A stretch of 64,000 nucleotides of DNA from Pseudomonas sp. VD-NE ins (GCF_031882575.1 NZ_CP134772.1:1445001-1509000); one strand, 5' to 3'; shown: positions 46,221 to 55,830, numbered from the stretch's first letter. Made by a program: numbers and translations. The notes: generated by a model not told the origin, from the sequence alone.

Positions 46221-47696
46221 TCAGCTACCCAGCGCCTTCGACGCCAGCCAGAACAACCCGGCCGACAGCGCCACAGTCGCCGGCAAGGTCAACACCCAAG
46301 CCAACAGAATGGTGCGAACCGTGCCACCCTGCAGGCCGCTCTTGTTAGCGACCATGGTGCCCGCCACGCCCGAAGACAGAACGTGAGTGGTGGAAACCGG
46401 CAGGCTGAAGATGTTGGCCATACCGATCAAACTGGCAGTAGTGATCTGCGCCGACATGCCCTGGGAATAGGTCATGCCCTGCTTGCCGATCTTCTCACCG
46501 ATGGTCAGAACAACGCGTTTCCAGCCAACCATGGTGCCCAGGCCCAGGGCCAGAGCAACCGCCAGAATCACCCAGAACGGGGCGTATTCGGTGGTGGTGG
46601 TCAGGTCTTTGCGCAGCTTGTCGAGGTCAGCCTTTTCACGCGGTTCCAGGCCAGGCAACTTGCCAACCTTTTTCGCGGTGTCGTCCAGGCAGAGCAGGTA
46701 ACGACGCACTTCGATGCGGCTTTCCGACGACAGCGAGTGGTAGTCCGCTACACCTTTAAGGGTGTGCAGCAGGGCGCTGATGGTCGGTTCGGTCTGCTGC
46801 GGGTTGCAGCGGAATTTCTCCGGCAGGTCGCCTTCCACGCTTTTGCCCAGGGCCAGGAATTCACCCAGCGAATCGGCATTGCGCTGGTAGAACTGGCTCA
46901 GGTGCAGGGTCGCGTCGCGGGTGCGTTCGATCTGGTAAGTGGTGCTGTTCAGGTCGAGAACGAACTGCGCAGGGACGATACCGATCAGCACCAGCATGAT
47001 CAGGCCGATGCCTTTCTGGCCATCGTTGGAGCCGTGCACGAAGCTCACGGCCATGGCCGAGATCACCAGGACCAGACGGTTCCAGAACGGCGGATGCTTC
47101 TTGTCGTCGATCTTGCGGCGCTGTTCCGGTGTCTTGTGCATCTTCGACAGCGGACGCCACCATTTCAGGCCGATCAGGATCAGCGCGGCGATCAGGAAGC
47201 CAGCCATTGGCGAGAACACCAGCGAGGCGCCGATGTCGATCGCCTTCTGCCAGTTCACGCCATCGGCCAGCGGAATATCGTTGATCAGGGCGTTGGCCAG
47301 GCCGACACCGAGGATCGAGCCGATCAGGGTGTGCGAGCTGGAAGCCGGGATACCGAAGTACCAGGTGCCCAGGTTCCAGGCGATTGCCGCGGCGAGCAAC
47401 GAGAACACCATCGCCAGACCATGGCCGGTGTTCACATTGATCAGCAGTTCCACCGGCAGCAAGTGAACAATGGCATACGCCACGCCAACGCCGCCCAGCA
47501 GCACGCCGAGGAAATTGAACACACCGGAAAAGAACACCGCCAGGTGGGGCGGCATGGCTTTGGTGTAGATAACAGTGGCTACCGCGTTAGCGGTGTCATG
47601 AAATCCATTGATGAACTCGAAGGCGAGGACAAACGTCAGGGCGAGCAAGAGGCTCACAAGCACCCAAGCATCCAGTCCGCTGAATAAATCGATCAT
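46221..47696 (-). CDS. pitA: Low-affinity inorganic phosphate transporter PitA
   Basis: A 491-residue PiT-family permease. The duplicated signature is present: FEFINGFHDTANAVATVIYTK near the N-terminus and SFVHGSNDGQKGIGLIM in the middle; PVSTTHVLSSGVAG closes the second half. The long cytosolic loop between halves (residues about 190-400) matches PitA. It imports metal-phosphate by proton symport. The ATG at 47696 has a weak ribosome site; no Pho box was recognised upstream, as expected for a constitutive Pit. Confidence 0.94.
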   Translation of the reverse strand: MIDLFSGLDAWVLVSLLLALTFVLAFEFINGFHDTANAVATVIYTKAMPPHLAVFFSGVFNFLGVLLGGVGVAYAIVHLLPVELLINVNTGHGLAMVFSLLAAAIAWNLGTWYFGIPASSSHTLIGSILGVGLANALINDIPLADGVNWQKAIDIGASLVFSPMAGFLIAALILIGLKWWRPLSKMHKTPEQRRKIDDKKHPPFWNRLVLVISAMAVSFVHGSNDGQKGIGLIMLVLIGIVPAQFVLDLNSTTYQIERTRDATLHLSQFYQRNADSLGEFLALGKSVEGDLPEKFRCNPQQTEPTISALLHTLKGVADYHSLSSESRIEVRRYLLCLDDTAKKVGKLPGLEPREKADLDKLRKDLTTTTEYAPFWVILAVALALGLGTMVGWKRVVLTIGEKIGKQGMTYSQGMSAQITTASLIGMANIFSLPVSTTHVLSSGVAGTMVANKSGLQGGTVRTILLAWVLTLPATVALSAGLFWLASKALGS

Positions 47697-48069
47697 GAAG
47701 GTTTTCTGACCCGGTCGTAAGGGGGCGCGATTATGCCAGAAAAGACTGGAAATCGATCCCCTACCTGCTCATCGGTTACACACTTCTTCGATTTAATTTG
47801 TTGCAGAGCATGAAAACCCAGCGTTGCGCATGGTTTTTTAACCAATTGATTTACTTGATAAAAGTCTTGTTTTGCAGATGATTTCAGCGATGCGGAGGGG
47901 GCTCAAACGCTTGTCTGAAATATCTGTGAAACCTGTAGGACGGTCGTCCTCAGTCCGCAAGAGCGGGTGATGGCCGCTGCCCGCGGGTAGCGGGCGCGCG
48001 AGGCATCGTCGTTCCACCGCGCTTGTAACCGGTGTGGACGTAAACCTTCAAAAGATCGAGAACCGAGGC
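47697..48069. other. Intergenic region upstream of pitA
   Basis: About 370 bases without a supported gene. The part next to pitA is AT-rich and should hold its promoter; 47930-48030 is GC-rich with short inverted repeats (GCCCGCGGGTAGCGGGCGCG). No known RNA recognised. Confidence 0.5.
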
Positions 48070-48270
48070 TCAAGGCTCTTCGGGTTTCAGTTCTTCTTCC
48101 ATCTTTTTAAGTTCTTGCTGGAAAACCTGATCCTGAACGGTAGGGCGTTTACGCCACGCTTTACGTTCCGGTTCTGGCTGAGCGGCGTAGGTGGTGACTT
48201 CCCCGCCGTAAACTTCCTTGTAACGTTGTTCCTGGCGCTCAAGTTCCGCGCGCAGTTCGTCTTTCGTCAC
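48070..48270 (-). CDS. Small conserved acidic protein
   Basis: A 66-residue soluble protein starting GTG ([20 protein letters not shown] ... [18 protein letters not shown]), mostly helical and charged. AGGT lies 8 bases before the GTG. Conserved pattern in Pseudomonas, function unknown. Confidence 0.6.
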   Translation of the reverse strand: MTKDELRAELERQEQRYKEVYGGEVTTYAAQPEPERKAWRKRPTVQDQVFQQELKKMEEELKPEEP

Positions 48271-48923
48271 AGTGCTACCTGTATGAGTTGAGTTAAGTGT
48301 CTGGTGAAACGCACTGCAACGAATCGATTGAACGGCGTCACCGCGAGCTCAACGCCAGGACAGGCATTGGTGTAATCGGTGGGGCGATCAAGACTTCCGT
48401 GTTACAGGCGGCTACGGCACCAGATAAAAACTGACGCAGCATCAGTTTCCTGTTTCAGCGAGCGCAGGCGTTGCATGAGTGATGCGCGTCAGGCGCTGGC
48501 CGGGCTGTTGGCGATGGACATCGCCGCAGCGAGTGAAAACCTCGACGATTAAAAAACGAGGCGCCACTGAGGTGCATTATAGCGGTCGATTCGGGAATGA
48601 CTATCTTTGCCAAGTTAAAAACGGTTCCGGATGTGTGATTGTTTTGTGACTCGCAACTTTTGTCTCTAGTTGCAGTGCTCGCTGGCCCTTATTTGTCGCG
48701 CGATCAGTTTTTGGCGTCATTTAGTCGAACAACTTAGGCTGTGATTCAAATAACGGCCGAAGTTGCGCCAACCCCGGAAAGGGTTTGAGGCGACCTGCAC
48801 AGCTGATTGCGATTATCGGTCGGCGGTTCGATAATCGCCCAATCTTGCAGGCCCGACGCTTGTGCATTGGTCGGCAAGCCGTTTGTATAGCCCATTGATC
48901 CGTGCCGTATAGAAGGACAAGAA
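48271..48923. other. Long intergenic region before pcaR
   Basis: A 653-base gap. It holds the promoter of the small gene to the left and the pcaR promoter with its boxes (48807-48840) to the right. A 25-codon frame at 48475-48552 (MSDARQALAGLLAMDIAA...) lacks a ribosome site and is not called. Confidence 0.5.
48807..48840. promoter_or_regulatory. PcaR-type boxes upstream of pcaR
   Basis: GTTCGATAATCGCCC (48826-48840) is nearly the known PcaR site GTTCGATAATCGCAC. An inverted partner TGCGATTATCGGTC (48808-48821) lies beside it. Suggests autoregulation. Confidence 0.7.
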
Positions 48924-49766
48924 ATGAACGATCAAATGCGCAACTCTTTCACCTCCGTGGCGCCGCCGATCGTCGCCTCGCCGGCCAAACGCATCCAGGC
49001 GCTGACCGGTGATCCGGACTTCATGACCTCGCTGGCTCGAGGCTTGGCGGTGGTGCAAGCGTTTCAGGAGCGCAAGCGCCATCTGACCATCGCCCAAATC
49101 AGTCACCGCACGGAAATTCCCCGCGCCGCCGTGCGCCGTTGCCTGCATACCTTGATCAAACTCGGCTACGCCACCACGGACGGTCGCACCTACTCATTGC
49201 TGCCGAAAGTGCTGACCCTCGGCCACGCTTATCTGTCGTCGACGCCGTTGGCGGTGTCCGCCCAGCCCTACCTGGACCGCATGAGCGAGCAACTGCACGA
49301 AGCCTGCAACATGGCCACGCTGGAAGGCGACGACATTCTCTACATCGCCCGTTCGGCGACCACCCAGCGGCTGATTTCGGTGGATCTGTCGGTGGGCGGT
49401 CGCTTGCCGGCGTATTGCACCTCGATGGGGCGGATTCTCCTGGCAGCACTGGACGACACATCACTGCGTGAGTACCTCGATCACGCCGAACTGGTCGCCA
49501 AGACCAGTCGCACGATCCATACCCCTGATGCATTGCTCGAATGTCTGCAGGAAGTGCGGCAGCAAGGCTGGTGCATCGTCGATCAGGAACTGGAGCAAGG
49601 CCTGCGTTCGATTGCCGTGCCGGTCTACGATGCTTCCGGCCAGGTGGTGGCGGCGCTCAACGTCAGCACTCACGCCGGTCGCGTCAGTCGTACCGAACTG
49701 GAACAGCGCTTTCTGCCGGGCCTGCTCAGCGCCAGCCGCGACCTCAGCGCGCAGTTGTTTGCCTGA
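48924..49766 (+). CDS. pcaR: IclR-type regulator of the beta-ketoadipate pathway, PcaR
   Basis: A 280-residue IclR-family regulator. Residues about 35-90 form the winged helix (LARGLAVVQAFQERKRHLTIAQISHRTEIPRAAVRRCLHTL), the rest the effector domain (MATLEGDDILYIARSATTQRLISVDLSVGGRLPAYCTSMGR). PcaR activates pca genes with beta-ketoadipate. Its site matches boxes before pcaR, pcaK and the CoA-transferase genes. First gene of the pca cluster. Confidence 0.93.
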   Translation: MNDQMRNSFTSVAPPIVASPAKRIQALTGDPDFMTSLARGLAVVQAFQERKRHLTIAQISHRTEIPRAAVRRCLHTLIKLGYATTDGRTYSLLPKVLTLGHAYLSSTPLAVSAQPYLDRMSEQLHEACNMATLEGDDILYIARSATTQRLISVDLSVGGRLPAYCTSMGRILLAALDDTSLREYLDHAELVAKTSRTIHTPDALLECLQEVRQQGWCIVDQELEQGLRSIAVPVYDASGQVVAALNVSTHAGRVSRTELEQRFLPGLLSASRDLSAQLFA

Positions 49767-49772
49767 TGAAGT

Positions 49773-49805
49773 GTTCGATAAACGCACAGTGTCGCGTTTA
49801 TCGAA
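49773..49805. promoter_or_regulatory. PcaR-type inverted boxes upstream of pcaK
   Basis: TTCGATAAACGC (49774-49785) and its exact inverse GCGTTTATCGAA (49794-49805), 12-bp arms with an 8-base spacer; the first arm reads GTTCGATAAACGCAC in full, close to the PcaR site. Confidence 0.75.
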
Positions 49806-49917
49806 TTGACGCTAAAACCCTCGGATCATTAATGTCGCGGCAGCGTCATCCGGCGCTGATGTGAATGAGCCCGCCGGACTGCCGACTCCCATAATAATGA
49901 CAAGAGGCAACTCACCA

Positions 49918-49980
49918 TGCGCATGTTCCCCGACTGTCGCCGCCCCATCCGCTGTTGCCGGGTTCACCGCAACGCCTGAT
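49918..49980 (+). CDS. Possible 20-residue leader peptide before pcaK
   Basis: A short frame MRMFPDCRRPIRCCRVHRNA with AGAGGCAA 7 bases before the ATG. It has three Cys and six Arg. It ends 79 bases before pcaK. It may be chance; no family is recognised. Confidence 0.3.
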
Positions 49981-50059
49981 CCAGACCTTCTATTCTTGTG
50001 ACCGTGCCGCTCTCTGGCCGGCCGCCGTTCGACTGCGTTTTTTGCGTGGAATAAAAATA

Positions 50060-51406
50060 ATGAACCAGCCTCAGTCCGCTGTAGGTCAATGCCTCGACGT
50101 GCAGACCTTCATCAATGCCCAACCGATCTCGCGCTATCAATGGCGAGTGGTGATCCTGTGTTTCCTGATTGTCTTCCTCGATGGCCTCGACACTGCCGCG
50201 ATGGGTTTCATTGCCCCGGCGTTGTCGCAGGATTGGGGCATCGACCGCGCCAGTCTCGGCCCGGTGATGAGTGCCGCGTTGATCGGCATGGTCTTCGGCG
50301 CATTGGGCTCCGGCCCATTGGCTGACCGCTTCGGACGTAAAGTCGTACTCGTTGGTGCCGTCGTCCTGTTTGGTGCCTTCAGCCTGGCGTCGGCGTACAG
50401 CACTAACGTTGAACAACTGCTGGTGCTGCGCTTCCTCACTGGCCTGGGTCTGGGCGCCGGAATGCCGAATGCCACCACGCTGCTCTCGGAATACACCCCG
50501 GAGCGCAAGAAATCGCTGCTGGTGACCAGCATGTTCTGCGGCTTCAACCTCGGCATGGCCGGTGGCGGGTTTATTTCCGCCAAGCTGATTCCGGCGTTTG
50601 GCTGGCACAGTTTGCTTATGATCGGCGGGATCTTGCCCCTGATTCTCGCCGTGGTGCTGCTGTTCTGGCTGCCAGAGTCGGCGCGCTACCTTGTTGTCCG
50701 TAACCGTGGCACCGACAAAGTGCGCAAAACCCTGGCGCCGATCGACCCGGTCACCGTCGCCCAGGCCTCCAGTTTCAGTGTGCCGGAGCAAAAGACCGTC
50801 AAGGCACGCAATGTGTTCGCGGTGATCTTCTCCGGCACTTACAGCACCGGCACCTTGCTGCTGTGGCTCACGTATTTCATGGGCCTGGTGATCGTTTACC
50901 TGCTGACCAGTTGGCTGCCGACGCTGATGCGTGACAGTGGCGCGAGCATGGAGCAAGCCGCGTTCATCGGTGCGTTGTTCCAGTTTGGCGGGGTATTGAG
51001 CGCGGTCGCTGTGGGATGGGCGATGGATCGCTTCAATCCGCACAAGGTCATCGGCATTTTCTACCTGTTGGCCGGGGTGTTTGCCTACGCGGTGGGGCAA
51101 AGCCTGGGCAACATCACCTTGCTGGCGACTTTGGTACTGGTGGCGGGGATGTGTGTGAACGGCGCGCAATCGGCGATGCCGTCGCTGGCGGCGCGGTTTT
51201 ATCCGACGCAGGGGCGGGCGACCGGGGTCTCGTGGATGCTGGGGATTGGCCGCTTTGGCGCGATTCTCGGGGCGTGGATGGGCGCGACCTTGTTGGGCCT
51301 GGGCTGGAATTTCGAGCAGGTGCTGACGGCGTTGGTGATTCCGGCGGCATTGGCGACTACTGCGGTGCTGATCAAAGGCATGGTCAGTCATGCGGATGCC
51401 ACCTGA
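50060..51406 (+). CDS. pcaK: 4-hydroxybenzoate/protocatechuate transporter PcaK
   Basis: A 448-residue MFS transporter of the aromatic acid:H+ symporter family. Landmarks: FLDGLDTAAMGFIAPALSQDWG in helix 1 with the DGLD charge, GPLADRFGRKVVLVGAV in loop 2-3 and LLSEYTPERKKS. It imports aromatic acids and, in related strains, aids chemotaxis. ATG at 50060 has GTGGA upstream. It follows pcaR and PcaR boxes. Other AAHS substrates are possible but context supports the pca role. Confidence 0.88.
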   Translation: MNQPQSAVGQCLDVQTFINAQPISRYQWRVVILCFLIVFLDGLDTAAMGFIAPALSQDWGIDRASLGPVMSAALIGMVFGALGSGPLADRFGRKVVLVGAVVLFGAFSLASAYSTNVEQLLVLRFLTGLGLGAGMPNATTLLSEYTPERKKSLLVTSMFCGFNLGMAGGGFISAKLIPAFGWHSLLMIGGILPLILAVVLLFWLPESARYLVVRNRGTDKVRKTLAPIDPVTVAQASSFSVPEQKTVKARNVFAVIFSGTYSTGTLLLWLTYFMGLVIVYLLTSWLPTLMRDSGASMEQAAFIGALFQFGGVLSAVAVGWAMDRFNPHKVIGIFYLLAGVFAYAVGQSLGNITLLATLVLVAGMCVNGAQSAMPSLAARFYPTQGRATGVSWMLGIGRFGAILGAWMGATLLGLGWNFEQVLTALVIPAALATTAVLIKGMVSHADAT

Positions 51407-51423
51407 TATTTCGATGTAAAGCG

Positions 51424-51499
51424 AAAAGATCGCAGCCTTCGGCAGCTCCTACATGTGAACGCGTAACCCTGTAGGAGCTGCCGAAGGCTGCGATCTTTT
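51424..51499. repeat. Inverted REP pair, type A
   Basis: AAAAGATCGCAGCCTTCGGC and its inverse with the GATCTTTT ends outward, just upstream of the boxes for the CoA-transferase genes. Confidence 0.9.
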
Positions 51500-51534
51500 G
51501 CAGGCAACACGAACCGATAGGTTGACAACAATCT

Positions 51535-51569
51535 GTTCGATAAACGAACACTCAGTCGATTATCGGATT
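51535..51569. promoter_or_regulatory. PcaR-type boxes upstream of CoA-transferase genes
   Basis: GTTCGATAAACGAAC (51535-51549) and, inverted, CCGATAATCGACTG (51565-51552). Same core as the boxes at pcaR and pcaK. Confidence 0.7.
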
Positions 51570-51668
51570 GTTTGGCCATTTCCCCAGGCTTAATCTGCAG
51601 TGACTCCGGCGCTGAACCTCGCGCCTTTTTATCACTGGCGATTCATTACAAAAACAGGAGCCCGCTCC

Positions 51669-52526
51669 ATGGCTGAGATCCTTTCGCTGCACGACGCGGT
51701 GAAGCAATTCGTCAACGACGGTGACACCGTCGCGCTCGAAGGCTTCACTCACCTGATCCCTACAGCAGCGGGTCATGAAATCATTCGTCAGGGCAAGAAA
51801 GATCTGACGCTGGTGCGGATGACGCCTGACCTGATCTACGACCAACTGATCGGTGCCGGTTGCGCACGCAAACTGATTTTCTCCTGGGGCGGCAACCCGG
51901 GTGTCGGTTCGCTGCACCGTCTGCGTGACGCGGTCGAGAAGCAATGGCCGCACGCTCTCGAAATCGAAGAGCACAGCCACGCCGACTTGGCGAATGCCTA
52001 CGTCGCTGGCGCCTCCGGCCTGCCGTTCGCGGTGCTGCGTGCCTACGCCGGCTCTGACCTGCCGAAGGTCAATCCACTGATCAAAACCGTGACCTGTCCG
52101 TTCACCGGTGAAGTGCTGGCGGCCGTGCCGTCGGTGCGCCCGGACGTGACCGTGATCCACGCACAGAAAGCCGACCGCCAAGGCAACGTGCTGCTGTGGG
52201 GCATTCTTGGCGTACAGAAAGAAGCCGCTCTGGCCGCCAAGCGCTGCATCGTCACCGTCGAAGAAATTGTCGATGACCTCAAGGCGCCGATGAACGCCTG
52301 CGTACTGCCGACCTGGGCCTTGAGCGCGGTCTGCCACGTACCCGGTGGCGCGCATCCGTCCTACGCCCACGGTTACACCGAGCGCGACAATCGTTTCTAT
52401 CAGGCGTGGGATCCGATCGCCCGCGACCGTGAGACGTTTACCGCGTGGATCAACGAATACATCCATGGCTGCGCTGACTTCAGCGCGTTCCAGGCCAAAT
52501 TGGCCGCTGCTTCGGAGGCCAAGTAA
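51669..52526 (+). CDS. 3-oxoadipate CoA-transferase subunit A (CatI type)
   Basis: A 285-residue CoA-transferase family I subunit (GDTVALEGFTHLIPTAAGHEIIRQG, LIFSWGGNPGVGSLHRL, ADRQGNVLLWGILGVQKEAA). Length and form match CatI of the B13 type rather than the 231-residue PcaI of P. putida. With the next subunit it moves CoA from succinyl-CoA to 3-oxoadipate. AGGAG is 8 bases before the ATG. First gene of the structural operon. Confidence 0.85.
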   Translation: MAEILSLHDAVKQFVNDGDTVALEGFTHLIPTAAGHEIIRQGKKDLTLVRMTPDLIYDQLIGAGCARKLIFSWGGNPGVGSLHRLRDAVEKQWPHALEIEEHSHADLANAYVAGASGLPFAVLRAYAGSDLPKVNPLIKTVTCPFTGEVLAAVPSVRPDVTVIHAQKADRQGNVLLWGILGVQKEAALAAKRCIVTVEEIVDDLKAPMNACVLPTWALSAVCHVPGGAHPSYAHGYTERDNRFYQAWDPIARDRETFTAWINEYIHGCADFSAFQAKLAAASEAK

Positions 52527-53305
52527 TGACTTACACCACCAATGAAATGATGACCGTCGCGGCGGCCCGTCGCCTGAAGAACGGCTCGGTGTGCTTCGTC
52601 GGCATCGGCCTGCCGTCGAAAGCCGCCAACCTGGCGCGCCTGACTTCTTCGCCGGACGTAGTGCTGATCTACGAATCGGGTCCGATTGGCGCCAAGCCAA
52701 GCGTGCTGCCGCTGTCCATCGGTGACGGCGAACTGGCGGAAACTGCCGACACCGTCGTACCGACTGGTGAGATTTTTCGCTATTGGTTGCAGGGTGGACG
52801 CATCGACGTCGGTTTTCTCGGCGCCGCGCAGGTCGACCGTTTCGGCAACATCAACACCACCGTGGTTGGCGATTACTTCTCGCCGAAAGTGCGTCTGCCG
52901 GGTGCCGGTGGCGCGCCGGAAATTGCCGGTTCGGCGAAAAGCGTATTGATCATCCTTAAACAGTCGGCGCGTTCGTTTGTCGACAAGCTCGATTTCATCA
53001 CCTCGGTCGGTCACGGCGAGGGCGGCGATTCGCGCAAACGTCTGGGCCTGCCGGGCGCTGGGCCGGTCGGCATCATCACTGACCTGTGCATCATGGAGCC
53101 GGAAGAAGGCACCCACGAATTCGTGGTCACCGCGCTGCATCCGGGCGTGACCCGCGAGCAAGTGGTCGCGGCCACCGGTTGGGCGATTCGTTTTGCCGAG
53201 CATGTTGAAAACACCGCTGAACCGACTGAAGTCGAACTGACTGCGCTGCGCGATCTCGAAGCGCGTACTGCCGCCGCCCACGGCCAGGCACCGGGAGAAG
53301 CATGA
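52526..53305 (+). CDS. 3-oxoadipate CoA-transferase subunit B (CatJ type)
   Basis: A 259-residue partner subunit. The active-site Glu is in the LIYESGPIGAKPSVLPLSIGD segment; VGFLGAAQVDRFGNINTTVVGD is typical of the B subunit. It starts in a TAATG overlap with subunit A, so the two are coupled one to one. Larger than PcaJ of P. putida (213 residues), again the CatJ form. Confidence 0.87.
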   Translation: MTYTTNEMMTVAAARRLKNGSVCFVGIGLPSKAANLARLTSSPDVVLIYESGPIGAKPSVLPLSIGDGELAETADTVVPTGEIFRYWLQGGRIDVGFLGAAQVDRFGNINTTVVGDYFSPKVRLPGAGGAPEIAGSAKSVLIILKQSARSFVDKLDFITSVGHGEGGDSRKRLGLPGAGPVGIITDLCIMEPEEGTHEFVVTALHPGVTREQVVAATGWAIRFAEHVENTAEPTEVELTALRDLEARTAAAHGQAPGEA

Positions 53306-54507
53306 TGCGTGACGTTTATATCTGCGACGCGATTCGCACGCCCATCGGCCGGTTCGGCGGCGGTTTGTCCGCTGTGCGAGCCGATGACCTGGCCGCCGTG
53401 CCGATCAAGGCCCTGATGGAACGCAATCCATCGGTGGACTGGAGCGCCATCGACGAAGTGTTCCTCGGTTGCGCCAACCAGGCCGGCGAAGACAACCGCA
53501 ACGTCGCGCGCATGGCGCTGCTGTTGGCGGGCCTGCCGGACAGCGTGCCGGGCGTGACGCTCAATCGTCTTTGCGCTTCGGGCATGGACGCGATCGGCAC
53601 AGCATTCCGGGCGATTGCCAGCGGCGAGATGGAGCTGGCGATTGCCGGCGGTGTCGAGTCGATGTCCCGCGCGCCGTTCGTGATGGGCAAGGCGGACGCG
53701 GCGTTTTCGCGCAACATGAAGCTGGAAGACACCACCATCGGCTGGCGTTTCATCAACCCGTTGATGAAGGCGCAGTACGGCGTCGACGCGATGCCGCAGA
53801 CCGCTGACAACGTCGCCGACGACTATAAAGTGTCGCGCGCCGATCAGGACGCGTTCGCTCTACGCAGTCAGCAACGCACTGCTGCCGCGCAGGCTGCGGG
53901 CTACTTCGCCGAAGAAATCGTCGAAGTGCGGATCACCCACAAGAAGGGCGAAACCGTAGTCAGCCAGGACGAACATCCTCGTGCCGATACCACGATCGAA
54001 GCACTGACCAAGCTGAAGCCAGTCAACGGCCCGGACAAAACCGTTACCGCCGGCAATGCTTCCGGCGTCAACGACGGTGCTGCTGCACTGATTCTCGCCT
54101 CCGCTGAAGCGGTGAAAAAACATGGCCTGACCGCCCGCGCCAAAGTGCTCGGCATGGCCAGCGCCGGTGTGGCGCCGCGAGTGATGGGCATCGGCCCGGT
54201 GCCGGCGGTACGCAAGCTGATCGAACGCCTCGGCGTGGCGGTCAACGATTTCGATGTGATCGAACTCAACGAAGCGTTTGCCAGCCAAGGCTTGGCGGTG
54301 CTGCGCGAACTGGGTCTGGCGGATGACGCTGCGCAGGTCAACCCGAATGGTGGTGCGATTGCCCTCGGTCACCCGTTGGGCATGAGCGGTGCGCGTCTGG
54401 TGCTGACCGCACTGCATCAGTTGGAAAAGACCGGTGGCAAGAAAGGTCTGGCGACCATGTGCGTCGGTGTCGGCCAAGGTTTGGCCCTGGCCATCGAACG
54501 CGTCTGA
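53305..54507 (+). CDS. pcaF: Beta-ketoadipyl-CoA thiolase PcaF
   Basis: A 400-residue thiolase that splits 3-oxoadipyl-CoA to succinyl-CoA and acetyl-CoA. The nucleophile Cys is in LNRLCASGMDAIG, with His in GHPLGMSGARLV and the second Cys in TMCVGVGQGLAL. RDVYICDAIRTPIGRFGGGL is the typical start. Two adjacent ATG codons (53302, 53305) are possible; the second gives 400 residues as usual and better spacing from GGGAG. It overlaps the previous stop. Confidence 0.93.
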   Translation: MRDVYICDAIRTPIGRFGGGLSAVRADDLAAVPIKALMERNPSVDWSAIDEVFLGCANQAGEDNRNVARMALLLAGLPDSVPGVTLNRLCASGMDAIGTAFRAIASGEMELAIAGGVESMSRAPFVMGKADAAFSRNMKLEDTTIGWRFINPLMKAQYGVDAMPQTADNVADDYKVSRADQDAFALRSQQRTAAAQAAGYFAEEIVEVRITHKKGETVVSQDEHPRADTTIEALTKLKPVNGPDKTVTAGNASGVNDGAAALILASAEAVKKHGLTARAKVLGMASAGVAPRVMGIGPVPAVRKLIERLGVAVNDFDVIELNEAFASQGLAVLRELGLADDAAQVNPNGGAIALGHPLGMSGARLVLTALHQLEKTGGKKGLATMCVGVGQGLALAIERV

Positions 54508-54543
54508 CGCAAGCCGTGACGAAAAAGAACAGAGGAAAGCGAC

Positions 54544-55248
54544 ATGTCTGACAAGCCTGGTTACCGTCGTCCGCAGGAAGGCACTCAGCCTGAGTACCTG
54601 CACCCGACGTATCAATCCACCAACCTGCGCTCGCCGTCGAAGCCGTTGGTGTTTCTGCCGCACTCGCTGTCGGAAATCACCGGGCCGACCATCGGCGCCG
54701 AGCGTGTGGGCGACACCGATAACGACCTGACCGCCCAGCATGCAGGCGAGCCGCAAGGCGAACGCATCATCATTCACGGCCGCGTGCTTGATGAAAACGG
54801 TCTGCCGGTACCGGGAATTCTGGTGGAGATCTGGCAGGCCAACGCCGCCGGCCGCTACAACCACAAACGCGACCTGCACGACGCGCCGCTGGACCCGAAC
54901 TTCACCGGCACCGGCCGCACCGTCACCGATGCCGACGGCTGGTATCAGTTTCAGACCATCAAGCCCGGCGCCTACCCGTGGGGCAACCACCACAACGCCT
55001 GGCGTCCGGCGCACATCCACTTTTCGCTGTTCGGGCCGAGCATCCTCACCCGCCTGGTCACGCAAATGTACTTCCCGGGCGATCCGCTGCTGGCCTACGA
55101 CCCGATCTACAACTGCGTGCCGGATACCTCGGCCAAGGAACGCCTGATCGCCAGTTTCGATCTGGAAAAAACCATTCCGTCCTACGCCCTCGGTTATCGT
55201 TGGGACATCGTGCTGCGCGGGCGTGAAGCCACGCCGATGGAGAAATAA
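54544..55248 (+). CDS. pcaH: Protocatechuate 3,4-dioxygenase beta subunit
   Basis: A 234-residue intradiol ring-cleaving dioxygenase subunit that carries the catalytic iron. The ligands are Tyr in GRYNHKRD, Tyr in GAYPWGNHHN and two His in WRPAHIHFSLFG. IWQANAAGRY is the usual signature. AGGAAA precedes the ATG. It is placed between pcaF and pcaG and starts the ortho cleavage of protocatechuate. Confidence 0.95.
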   Translation: MSDKPGYRRPQEGTQPEYLHPTYQSTNLRSPSKPLVFLPHSLSEITGPTIGAERVGDTDNDLTAQHAGEPQGERIIIHGRVLDENGLPVPGILVEIWQANAAGRYNHKRDLHDAPLDPNFTGTGRTVTDADGWYQFQTIKPGAYPWGNHHNAWRPAHIHFSLFGPSILTRLVTQMYFPGDPLLAYDPIYNCVPDTSAKERLIASFDLEKTIPSYALGYRWDIVLRGREATPMEK

Positions 55249-55249
55249 G

Positions 55250-55816
55250 ATGACGCTGACTGCGACCACGTCCCACACCGTCGGGCCGTATTACCACATC
55301 GGCCTGACCTGGCTGAACCGCGAAAACCTCACCGTCGAGCAAACCCTTGGCGAGCGCGTCGCAATCACCGGGCAGGTGGTGGATGGCAATGGCGATGTCG
55401 TCAACGACGCCATGCTCGAAGTCTGGCAGGCCAATGCCGCCGGCAAATACGACCACCCGGAAGATGAGCAGGACAAGCCGCTCGATCCGCATTTCGAAGG
55501 CTTTGGCCGGGTGCCGGTGGACGCTGAAGGGCGCTTCCGTTTCACCACGATCAAACCGGGTACGGTTGAGGGGCTGAAAGGCTCGACTCAGGCGCCGCAT
55601 CTGGTGGTTTTGGTGTTTGCCCGTGGCTTGGTCAAGCACTTGCTGACGCGGATCTACTTTGAGGGCGAGCCGGCGAACGTCGATGATCCGTTGCTCGAAT
55701 GCGTACCGGCTGAACGTCGTAGCACGTTGCTGGCCAAGCAGGACGCCTCGGGTGTTTACCAGTGGAATGTAATTCTGCAAGGCACCGATGCCGAAACCGT
55801 CTTCTTCGATTATTAA
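55250..55816 (+). CDS. pcaG: Protocatechuate 3,4-dioxygenase alpha subunit
   Basis: A 188-residue structural subunit (MTLTATTSHTVGPYYHIGLTW, MLEVWQANAAGKYDHPEDEQ, KGSTQAPHLVVLVFARGLVKH). It lacks the iron ligands of PcaH, as normal for the alpha subunit. The ATG at 55250 starts 1 base after the pcaH stop. A REP pair follows. Confidence 0.94.
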   Translation: MTLTATTSHTVGPYYHIGLTWLNRENLTVEQTLGERVAITGQVVDGNGDVVNDAMLEVWQANAAGKYDHPEDEQDKPLDPHFEGFGRVPVDAEGRFRFTTIKPGTVEGLKGSTQAPHLVVLVFARGLVKHLLTRIYFEGEPANVDDPLLECVPAERRSTLLAKQDASGVYQWNVILQGTDAETVFFDY

Positions 55817-55830
55817 AAGAACACCACCAA

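Noticed and set aside
45282..46348. Several 70-140 codon frames in the repeat mosaic
   Set aside because: They come from translation of repeated hairpin sequence, lack ribosome sites and overlap each other on both strands.
46098..47687. 529-codon open frame opposite pitA, starting in the AATCC repeat
   Set aside because: Shadow of pitA; its start lies in a tandem repeat.
48475..48552. 25-codon frame before pcaR
   Set aside because: Good Ala-rich codon pattern but no ribosome site and no sign of conservation that can be judged here.
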